NCBI GenBank assembly: GCA_019671005.1
Contig: CM033741.1
Span: forward strand, 7,316,001 to 7,380,000
Direction of reading: 5' to 3'
Length of the DNA stretch: 64,000 bases
Source of the DNA: Hibiscus mutabilis
Lineage: Eukaryota > Streptophyta > Magnoliopsida > Malvales > Malvaceae
Shown here piece by piece: positions 55,385 through 64,000 of this stretch; position 1 is the first letter of the stretch; each line of letters starts with the position of its first letter. The notes under the pieces were generated by a model. That model did not search any database. It saw only the letters and a list, made by a program, of their open reading frames with translations, and was not told where the DNA came from. The translations under genes were made by a program, and so were the position numbers.

Positions 55385-55590
55385 GATCCGACCCGTTAAT
55401 CGAGTTAACTCAATGAGTCGACCCGACCGAGTCAATTCAGTGAGTCAACTCACCAGAATCAAACCTTTGAGCACTGATGTCAGCGTTGACTACTGACATC
55501 AGTATTGACCACTGATCGTTGACCAATGATGTTAGTGTTGACTTTGACTGCTGACGTCAGCGTTAACTTTGACCGAAAAAGTTAACTTTT
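55385..55590 (+). repeat. GAGTCAACTCA repeats and W-box cluster in solo LTR
   Basis: GAGTTAACTCAATGAGTCGA and GAGTCAATTCAGTGAGTCAA units are followed by six TTGAC(C/T) words within about 110 bases and two TGACGTCAGC or TGATGTCAGC words. Confidence 0.65.
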
Positions 55591-57598
55591 TTCAAAAACC
55601 CCTATTTTATGTTTTTCGACGTCCTGAGTCCGTATTTTGAAGCCCGTTTTGTGATATTCTAACTTGAAAGCTTCCAAACCTGACCTTGAACTCTAGTGTC
55701 TTTATGTATTTAATTTTCAGTTAAAGAAAATTTCAAATAAAATTGATTTTGGAAATTGTGCAGATGAAGATATGGGCACGTTTTTGAATTTGAAAGGTTG
55801 GAGGACGTTGAATTCGAGCTCGAGTTTGATCAAATGGAGTATCAGGCCAGTCGATGTAGCTTGGAGCTGAGGTAATACATTTCTACCTTTGGCATACTTT
55901 ATGAAACATGTTGGTAATCGGTTAAGGCATGGATGATTGTAATTAAGTATACTTTCAACTCTGTTTGAGTTAATTCGATTACAAAATAAAATGATAGTAA
56001 TCTGGATAAGATTGAACTATTCGAAATGGGAGTTTAATATAACGAAAAGACCTTGAGTTCAGTAAATGAGTAATGAGGCAAATAATTTCACGATCCAATT
56101 AATAGAGTTGAAAGATCTAATATTTGAGATATTTTGTTAATAAATGACGATAAAACCCTTAAGAAGTAAGAATGACTTAAATACCCCATAACAAAGGAAA
56201 TGACCTGGAATTTTACACTTGATCTGATAAAATGATTACTTTATCTGAAATCCATGGAAAGACTTCGGTATCAAGATGCAAATATGTATGATAACAAACA
56301 CTTGGATTACCCAAACTCTGGACAAATACCTGAAGATAACTTTACTGGAAGATTCTACGTATTCCTGAGCTGATCTAAATGATAGTAGATAATGAATTAA
56401 ATTGGAATGATATAAATGACCAAATTAACCTCGAGCATTGAAATTACCAAATTAAATAAAATGAAGGATAAACACTCGAGAATCAAAATGACTGAATTGT
56501 TTGGAAATATCAAAAGTCCTTGAATGACTAAAACACCCTTGGGTATCGAAGTGTCTGAAATACCCTCGAATATTAAAATAACTGAAAAATACCTCTAAGA
56601 CTTGGAATAAGAAATATCAATAAAGCCAAACGAGAATGATGGCTCTAAAAGTTGTATTACACGACTTATGGTTGTTAGTTATTTCTAATGTTAAGGTAAT
56701 ATTGGAAGAATGTTGTATGAAGGTATGTTCGATTTATTTGAAGAAAGTACATTGTAATTATAAAAATAACATGTTGTTCTAAAATGTATATTCGGTGCTA
56801 AGGATTGAGCTCGTGTGATACGTACATGTCCGAATACTTGGTAAGTACTATGATAAGGAGAACTGTTCAGTTTTAGTGAACTTGGAGGATGGATAAGCCG
56901 TTAAAAGTCTTGGATACAAATGTCTGAAATACCCATTCTTGATATAAAGCCTGACTCATGTACGACAGTCACTCTTGATATTGCTATAGTACATGGAAAA
57001 TACCGTATGAATATATGTTCGATTTCTCGTAACATGTCCAGTGATTTATTAGTGAAGGAGATCTATTTTTCCATACACCATAGTCAGTTCTGTTAAACGA
57101 ATTCTAAGGTGTACCTATCTGGCTTAATGATAAGCATTATAATGATGGGTTCTGATTAGTACAAAGGGACTTGGAAACCTGACGAGCAACTAAAATTTAA
57201 GAGTTCAACAAATCATCGTTTATACCTTGTTGGTTTAGATTACCAAATTGTTCATGACTGTCAAAATGATGCCCTTGTAGGCTTAAACGACCGGATCACT
57301 CATGATATATCTGAATTCTCAATGATCCTGATGTATCAACTTCTGAATGTCAAGTTTGAGCTGTTAATACCGAACCCCATTTTTCATAGGGATCTCATTT
57401 TGAAATTCGTCCAAAATTGTCAGACGTTCAATATTCTCTTTCTAATAATTACCAATCACGAGGAATAATTGTACCATATAGGGTGTTCCATGTGTCCATG
57501 AATATTCTCTCTATTTTAACCAATGTTATCTGCTCTGAATTAAAAGTATGACTCTGTTATCCGTAATGAAAGCTAAATTCTTGGCTTATGTCTTCTAA

Positions 57599-57614
57599 AT
57601 ATATATATATATAT
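57599..57614. repeat. TA microsatellite in solo LTR
   Basis: A short (AT)n tract. Confidence 0.7.
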
Positions 57615-57647
57615 GATACATGTCGTCTGACATTACTATTTATCTGG

Positions 57648-57648
<1 letters not shown>

Positions 57649-57700
<52 letters not shown>
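57649..57700. repeat. (TAA)n microsatellite
   Basis: About 16 uninterrupted TAA units within the solo LTR. Confidence 0.9.
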
Positions 57701-57701
<1 letters not shown>

Positions 57702-57744
57702 TTATCTAGGGGTATATTATCTGGGATATGATCGAAGATCTGTA

Positions 57745-57950
57745 GGCTTAGCGCTGGTAAGTCCTTCTAGACCTAAGACATTCCCTTAGGTAAGCTCCTA
57801 GGCCCAGATAAGTCTTTCTGGATACAGTTTTGGACCTAAGGCGTCCATTTAGGCAAGCTCCTAGGCCTAATGGGCTTAGGGTAAGTCTATAAGCTCCCAG
57901 GCCCAATGGTCCTAGGGTATGTCTTTCTAGATACAATTATGGGGTATTGT
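57745..57950 (+). repeat. Tandem TTAGGTAAGCTCCTAGGCCC array in solo LTR
   Basis: Four degenerate units of about 50 bases, homologous to 26035-26190. Confidence 0.6.
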
Positions 57951-59161
57951 ATATCGGTGTACGGTTAGAGGGCAGTTAGCTAATTTAAAATAAAAATTTT
58001 TTGACCTTTTTTGAAATCTACCCTAATGAATTAGTTTATCAATGTCAGAAACTCTCAGTATGTCTATAATATTCGTTTAATGCAATACACTAAACTTTCT
58101 CTCTGAATCAACTTTTGTAAACTATATCTCTTCTGAATCTCTGGGCTATAGGCTTATTGTCTAATACTCGTGTAATTGAATAAGGAACCACTCTATCATA
58201 TTCTGATATAACACTTCATTGGAATATTGTATTGCAACTGGAGTTATGTTTCCGGGACACCATGACAGTGTTATGCTTTTCATATATCTGCATGTTGCCT
58301 AAAGCCTTACATGGTAGTTCTGTATTACTGAGCTTTTCCAAGCTCACGTTGTTTTTACCGTCGCATGTTTAAAATGATTTGATCATGTTTTGGTGATCGA
58401 CATCACTGATGGAGTTCTCTTGGCTTTGCTTGCGGAGTACGGTACCTGTGCATTAGTGGACATGTATGTTGTGTCATATTTTATGATCGAGTCTGTAAAA
58501 TATTTTTGAATATCAGTTTTATGGTTAAGCGAAAGTTTTAAAATGGCGTTTTGAACATAATTTTGTTTTACAATTTTAATGTATTTGTAAAAATTTTCTT
58601 CAGTTTTTATAGTGGGTCGCTTCGGTGACCCGAATGTGACCTCCTAGACTTAGGTGTATCATATAGGTGAGTTTAGGGGGTTACACCTTTAGTTATCTTA
58701 TCTTTTATGTAGTTTGCCATAAGCATGTTTAATCTAATGCACAATATATAGTTATGTTTAAATATTTAAATTCAATTTTAAATTTATAATAATTTTAAAC
58801 AAGTTAAATTTGATGTTTGGATTCACTGTAATCCCTGGAGTGAGGAGGAGAGGAAGAGCAAAGATGGTGAAGGAAGACGGTGAGGGGAGTAAGACAGAGA
58901 CTAAATTGGTAGAAAATTAAATGTTGGGATGATTTTATAGAATTAGTACCAAATTAAAATAAAGTGTAAAATCTGAGGACTAAATGTGTTATTGTACCAT
59001 TTTTTGTTAATTTACACATGCCGTTAAATTTTTAACAATATCGGACCAATTTGTTGCCTTTTTAAATCAAGGGACCAATTTATAATTTCTGATAGTCAAG
59101 AGATTTAACAAAAAATTAGGTTATAGTTGGGGACCATTTATGTATTTTACCTAATATTTTT

Positions 59162-59940
59162 TAGATCAGCAATGCACCACATATTTATCTTTTATAAAGA
59201 TTGTTTGGAGACTAGAAATTTAATCCGAGTGAAGACGATAATAATACACGGATTACTGTGTAAAAAGATAAGACGGGCAACAGGAGATAGAAAACAAGAG
59301 CTGGCAATAACGAAAACGACTGAAAAAATAATTAAAACATCACACAACCATTTGAATACATGAAAATGTTTTTTTAACATAGAATACATGAAAATGTTAA
59401 AACTATATAAGCAAAAAAACAAGGTTAAAAACTAAAAAGTATGAAGTACGTAAGCAAGACAGAATTGCTAGAATATAAATATTGTTGTTGATAATTTTGT
59501 TTTTATTTTATGATTTGTGGTGATTTTTTTATATCAATGGGGCAACCAATAAATTTTGCTGAAGTGACGTCAGAATTGACATGTAGTCTGATCGACGTCA
59601 CTTTTCACTGTAATAGTGCAATAGATTTAAAATAAAAAGGAAAGCACAATAAATCCAAGCTCGTTTATGAGATTTTAGTTGTCTTAGGGCGAATTAAAAA
59701 ATTGAGCCCTTAATCAAGGATTTAAATTACGGTTGTGGTTGCATGTTCGATCACATTGTGTTTATCGTGATTACGAACATAATATATGTTACTTGCGGTC
59801 ACTGCGAGTATCGCAATATGATTTTTTTAATAACATATGTTATTGTGGACATAATGGTTATGGATATTGCGGTTTCGAAAGATGTTGTTACCATTATATA
59901 ACGGTCGTTGTTACAGTTGCGTACCGTTATTTAAATTTAT
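59162..59940. other. Spacer with inverted TATGTTRTTG words
   Basis: No gene was seen. Between 59730 and 59940 words such as ATTGCGGT, TTGTTACAG and TAACATATGTTATTG recur in both orientations. The frame at 59733-59948 is tyrosine- and cysteine-rich and looks like a by-product of this repetition. Confidence 0.4.
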
Positions 59941-60515
59941 GTCCCTAATAACAAGTATTGAAAAAAATAATTGGGGCCCTAATAACATATATTGGGGAAA
60001 AATAAAATTTGAAGGGTATGTCCATAATAATAAACATTGGAAAAAAATGGCCCTTAATAACAAGTATTAAAAAAATTGGGCTCCTAATAACAAGTATTAA
60101 AAAATGGATCCTTAATAACAAGTATTAGAAAAATAAATAAATTTTAAGAGTATACCCCTAATAACAAATATTGAAAAAATACTCTTAATAACAAGTATTA
60201 AAAAATGGACATTTAATAACAAGTATTAGAAAAAAATTGAATTTTAAAAGTAGACCCCTAATAACAAATATTGAAAAAATTAAATCCCTAATAACGAGTA
60301 TTAAAAAATTAGGCCCATAATAACAAATATTAAAAAAAAATTGGCACTTAATAACAAATATTATAAAATATTAAATTTTAAGAGTATACCTCTAATAATA
60401 AATATTATAAAAAATGTCCCCTAATAATAAATATCGGGGAAATGGGCTTATAATAATAAATATTACGAACAAATTAAATCATTAATAACAAGTATTGAAA
60501 AAAATTGAGCTCTAT
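59941..60515 (+). repeat. Minisatellite of 17 CCTAATAACAAGTATTGAAAAA units
   Basis: About 17 tandem units of 27-46 bases share CCTAATAACAAGTATT followed by a variable A-rich tail. A longer tail containing AATTTTAAGAGTATAC occurs in roughly every third unit (near 60005, 60137, 60241 and 60374), so there is a higher-order period of about 105-135 bases. Confidence 0.85.
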
Positions 60516-60686
60516 AAATAATATAAAAATAATATTTTATAAGTATAATTCACTATAAAAATTCTGAGCTCTGGACTGGTGCCTTTCATGCCACTGAATA
60601 GATCCAAAAATATTTTTTCAACAATATAAAAAATTTAACCACGTAAACATACAATTTTATTACAAACTTTTTAGATTGTTCAAATA

Positions 60687-61040
60687 TCAATCAATAACGT
60701 AGGAATCTTTGTACGGAGCCTTTCCCAAAGATCTCTTGTTGATATGGTTATGTTTTTGTCCCGTAAAAGCTCTGGAGCTTGAACGGCGTTGGTGCTCTTC
60801 TATTGTCTTTGTATTTGCCGCCATGAGCTTTCCTTCCCGCAGATTCGTCAAACTTTGAAAGCTTTGTCTTCCTCTAGATGTCTTTTCTGTCAACGTCGTT
60901 TCTCTTGGTGATGGTTCTATCGAGAAGTTATCAGTCACCCAAAGACCAGTGTTGTCTTTTACTGTTGTCCTCGCCGTCTCGGATGTTAAAAAACACGGAC
61001 CCTTGAAAAACACGATAATATCATCCATAATTGTCGTCAA
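60687..61040 (-). CDS. Hypothetical 117-residue protein, possibly a gene fragment
   Basis: A single minus-strand frame starts MTTIMDDIIVFFKGPCFLTS. It is followed by a Ser/Thr/Lys/Arg-rich hydrophilic body (for example TEKTSRGRQSFQSLTNLR) and ends YKDSYVID. The composition and higher GC than the flanks suggest real or formerly coding sequence, but I do not recognise a family. The N-terminal 20 residues are hydrophobic enough to be a membrane-adjacent segment. It could equally be one exon of a broken gene. Confidence 0.35.
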   Translation of the reverse strand: MTTIMDDIIVFFKGPCFLTSETARTTVKDNTGLWVTDNFSIEPSPRETTLTEKTSRGRQSFQSLTNLREGKLMAANTKTIEEHQRRSSSRAFTGQKHNHINKRSLGKAPYKDSYVID

Positions 61041-62100
61041 GTTTCTCGTTTACTGAATCTTTAATCGATCCAGACACATGGCCTAGGACGAATTGAAAAT
61101 TTTCAGTTTGGTAATTTACTTATTTATTTTATTTAAAGGCTTAAGACTTTTAATCTTTTCGGATAATTAATTTAATTATAAAAAATTAAATAAGCATCAA
61201 AAAATACATTTTGTTAAAGAAATTACTCTACTTAAAAAAGAATTAAAAAGTAATAACAATCTCTTATTAATAAATGTGACAAGAATGTTGAATTGATAAA
61301 AGAATAAGTAGAGAAATTCGATATCAACTATTTTTCTTGTCAAATAGAACGCTCAAAGAGATAAGTGTGATATAGTGAAAGTTCTTCCGAGTTTCAAAGA
61401 CAAAAGTTATCAAAAGTTCGAGCATGTGAGGATTGACCCAAATGCAATTTTTGTATAAATAATTTTTTTAAGTATGAAAGGTGACCGAAATGTAATCTTA
61501 TACTCATAATTGAGTGATCGAAATGTAACCTTACCCATATTTTAGTGACTCAAATGTAACTTTACCCATATTTGAGTGACTTAAATATAACTTTTAAAAA
61601 TTGAATGACCCAAATATAAAATTATACATAATTGAATAACCTCCGCTGTAGTTTACCCCAAAAATTAATGGTGGGGCACATGGCGCCGCCTCCGACTTTC
61701 ATGATTTGTGTACGGCCGCATTTTAATCGTACCTTAAAGTGCCTTACTTTAGCATCTTCCGGGCTTTGTTGTCTCTATTATATTTTGCTTTGTGATAATT
61801 TAATAAAATCTCTGTTTGTAAAAAAAATGCTATTAGAGGCATGCCCTCTAAATTAGTGAAATTGTATATAAACCCCATAAAAGTTATAGAATTTTAAGTC
61901 GATATATAATAAAATTATGTTTTAACCTCTTAAAATGATAATATTTAATTTTGATAGTTTTAAAATTTGTAACGTTATTAGTATAATAATAAAATATATT
62001 TTATTTTATTATAGAAGCCGCTAGTTTTATTAAAAAAATTGAAATTATAATGAGGGTTCACAAACTATAGACGTAAATTAAACACATAATTTGGACATTA
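61041..62100. other. Spacer with GGGTAAACTACAG-type element remnants
   Basis: At 61430-61660 repeated words (GAGTGACCGAAATGTAA, GAGTGACTTAAATATAA) precede CTGTAGTTTACCCC, the right end of the Mutator-like family; the left end is not clear. A GC-rich patch lies at 61672-61780 with no recognisable protein. Confidence 0.4.
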
Positions 62101-62880
62101 TCTTATAACATTTGACTCAAGAAACTAGCCACTTGAGATCATACAAGGACCGTACAAGGAAAAAGTTAAAAAATCCAACAAAAGACTCGAACAAAAGATA
62201 GATACAAACAGATCAGATTGCACCGACAAACAAACCATAAAAGGGAATCAAACTACTAAAAGATCACCGACAATCGTAAATCAGAGCCGAACACTATACA
62301 TGAACACAAATTGTGTATCCAAATCCAACCAGTGGCAGATGCAAGGTTGTGTTAGGGTGGGCAATTTTTTAAACTTTATACATTTAGTTTCAAATTTCTT
62401 AATTTTTATGAATTAGTCATTTAATTTTTTTAATCTTAATGTGTTGTTCCCACACTGAAATTTTAAAATATTACGTGTGTTCACCCTAAAAAATATTTCT
62501 GGATCCGCCACTGAATCCAATTCAAGAGTCCAAAGAAGGGAAGATCAACAGGAAAACAAATAAGCATCATCTTGATCAGCTGAGATGACATTAAATCTAA
62601 CCCTAAAAAAATAAAAAAAATAACTAAATGACCGACAAAAAATACCGAAAACGTGTCATAAAGGAAAAGCAAAGCAAAACATGCCATAAAAACAAGTTAT
62701 TCTTATTAAAAATTTTAAAAAAAGGAAAAGCAAAGATGAAAGATACGAAAGCAAAAAAATAAGGAGTACCGACAGTCGACGATCAACGCTAAAACTGATG
62801 TACCACTGACCAAAACAACGAAAAAAAGAGAGAAAGGAACAAGTGTGGAGAAAAATAACCTAACTCACAAAGAAAACTTT
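62101..62880. other. LINE-like debris around a hAT MITE
   Basis: A-rich sequence on the plus strand, partly similar to 52700-52930, is interrupted by the MITE at 62330-62513. No intact frame is present. Confidence 0.35.
62330..62513. mobile_element. hAT-type MITE, 8-bp target AATCCAAY
   Basis: A 184-bp element starts CAGTGGCAGATGCA and ends GGATCCGCCACTG, flanked by AATCCAAC (62322-62329) and AATCCAAT (62514-62521). Confidence 0.75.
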
Positions 62881-63340
62881 GAAAGAAAATATTTGTATTG
62901 GATTGATTTTTTATCACCCAACATATTATTTTATTGATACAAAAAAATCATACAATTATACGCTATCATGTGTCTTGCTAAAAATTTCTTTAAATTAAAA
63001 TGGTGAATAAGAATACATTATAATAGACTGATAGTGTAACAAACACCAAAAGAGGAACTCCTGAACCAAAGCAAACACATTCAATCCCCCATCCAGCAGC
63101 CATATCCCAGTCAACTTCACCCGTTCACCACCATCGCGCACCCTCCCACACATGTAGTCTCGTACTGCCCAGTTAAATTTCCCCTCGAACCCGCACAGCC
63201 GGCACTCACTAGTCAGCAATTATTAAACTATTTTTTAGCTTTCATGAAAAAGTATTATTCAATTCCTTTAAAAAGTTTCTAACTTTAAAATGATTTCAAC
63301 TAAATTAGGGAAAGTTTAAACTGTTTTTTTTTTTCAATTG
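62881..63340. other. Unassigned stretch with a GC-richer patch
   Basis: The minus-strand frame 62995-63219 (74 residues, with CGFEGKFNWAVRDYMCG) lies in a GC-richer patch at 63060-63210. I recognise no domain. It could be captured gene or LINE sequence. Confidence 0.25.
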
Positions 63341-63344
63341 ATAA

Positions 63345-63770
63345 CGCTTCATCTCATAAAAATTGTCACTTGTTACTTTTTAAAAGTAAAAAAAATTAAA
63401 TATCGATTATAATTATTTTAAATATTTTAATTAAATTTGTCAACAATATTTGGAGCAGGTGGTTAAAAGATCTCAATTGACATTATCCCATTTCCTTAGG
63501 TTGTGGGTTTAATACCCATTAGGAGCAAATTTCCCCTCTCCTAGGTCGGGATTCAATCCTATACAAGATGAGACAATATGAACATCTTCAACCACTAGAC
63601 TAATTAATGGATCTCATTTGATTGAAATTTTTTAAAATATATATTTTATGTTTTTATCAATAATAAATTTTAAATATGAGAAAATTAATGTTAAAAATCT
63701 TCTAACAAAAAAATTAATATGTGACAAATTTAAAGGACAAAAAATATCATTGTAATAATATTTTTATCTT
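63345..63770. mobile_element. Stowaway-like sequence interrupted by a SINE-like copy
   Basis: CTCATAAAAATTGTCACTT at the left and TTTATCAATAATAAATTTTAAATATG at the right correspond to words of the Stowaway MITE at 8625-8878. Between them, 63450-63610 carries the tRNA-like SINE block (GCAGGTGGTTAAAAGATCTC and GGTTGTGGGTTTAATACCC). Borders are approximate. Confidence 0.4.
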
Positions 63771-64000
63771 ACCATACTAACATGAACATGTGAGGAATAA
63801 AATTCTATACAAAATTTTTAACACTTATAATTAGGGACGGACTTTGGTGTGATAGTTTAGGTGGGTTAAATTAAAAATTTTAGAGGTCTAATCAATTTTT
63901 AATTTTTTTTGAGGATTTAATAAGAGGTTTTTTAAAGAATTTTGAGGGTCTAATTAATTTAAAAAAAACTTAATGAAAATTTAACGATTTGAATAATTTA
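63771..64000. other. AT-rich end of window
   Basis: TTAGGGACGGACTTTGG at 63832 looks like the left end of another hAT-type MITE that runs toward the window edge. No right end is visible. Confidence 0.3.

Larger units (their letters stand above)
54582..58685 (+). mobile_element. Solo LTR, 4.1 kb, TGTAACACC...GGGGGTTACA
   Basis: The termini are inverted in the usual LTR manner, with ACTTT before and CCTTT after as an imperfect 5-bp duplication. There are no coding domains. Blocks shared with 48939-51057 (5' half) and 25246-26699 (3' half) show that it is the most complete copy of this LTR in the window. Terminal sequences of this type are common in plant Gypsy chromovirus-like LTRs; the assignment is inference. 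Confidence 0.65.
53294..59152. mobile_element. 5.9-kb Mutator-like element with about 310-bp inverted ends
   Basis: The left end, from GGGTAAACTATATAAATAGT to about 53600, is inverted at 58840-59152. Both sides contain TTTGACTATCAAAAG- and CACCATCTTTGCTCTTCCTC-type words. A perfect 9-bp target duplication AATATTTTT lies at 53285-53293 and 59153-59161. No transposase is visible. A 4.1-kb solo LTR is nested inside, so the original element was about 1.75 kb. The remaining interior holds a gene-like fragment at 54441-54545. Confidence 0.8.

Noticed and set aside
59733..59948. Cys/Tyr-rich frame
   Set aside because: It comes from repeated TTGCGGT and TGTTAC words and lacks any neighbouring exon or known domain.
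59941..60515. Regular repeats with variable spacers, superficially CRISPR-like
   Set aside because: The host is a plant, units are 27-46 bases of A-rich tandem sequence with no unique spacers, and no associated genes are present. It is a minisatellite.

Overview
The window is plant nuclear DNA from a dicot, most likely a member of the Malvaceae and possibly cotton (Gossypium). The genes are intron-rich with GT-AG splice sites and plant-specific families. The spacers are very AT-rich and packed with MITEs, Mutator-like elements, Copia and large LTR debris, and the recurring GGGTAAACTAC terminal repeat is one I associate with cotton-type genomes. The species call is inference; no search was possible.

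Positions 1-29 kb are the gene-bearing part. There are four intact-looking genes: an eight-exon multi-pass membrane protein (5714-8326, minus), a DUF220/START-like protein (14918-17217, minus), a bHLH transcription factor resembling Arabidopsis bHLH90 (20193-22875, plus), and a small jasmonate-induced-protein-23-like gene (27750-28308, minus). Between the first two sits a broken ADP-ribosylation-factor gene (13511-13927, plus). From memory, Arabidopsis chromosome 1 has the same families side by side in two paralogous blocks, so the first 23 kb looks like an old conserved gene neighbourhood in which the ARF copy has decayed. The membrane-protein gene carries a partial tandem copy of its last three exons and 3' flank at 1741-3273. 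Introns of all three conserved genes are filled with one short inverted-repeat element family (about ten long copies), which I do not see elsewhere in the window.

Positions 29-64 kb are almost gene-free. Features are orphan copies of the JIP-like promoter (30.2 and 30.8 kb), a Mutator-like element with captured gene pieces (30837-32099), an OB-fold pseudogene (32.6 kb), a 12.1-kb Copia array with three LTRs and two internal regions flanked by a single target-site duplication (33629-45712), several incomplete copies of a 4-kb LTR starting TGTAAC and ending GTTACA, a 5.9-kb Mutator-like element with a nested solo LTR (53294-59152), a 17-unit minisatellite (59941-60515), and several hAT-type MITEs with 8-bp target duplications.

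No pathway or operon-like system links the genes; the grouping is ancestral synteny. The most notable observations are the triple-LTR Copia array, the fact that differences between its two halves cluster at CAG/CTG trinucleotides (which suggests a base-calling artefact at CHG-methylated cytosines), a 3'-UTR hairpin whose two arms have changed in step between duplicates, and the intron-restricted MITE family.
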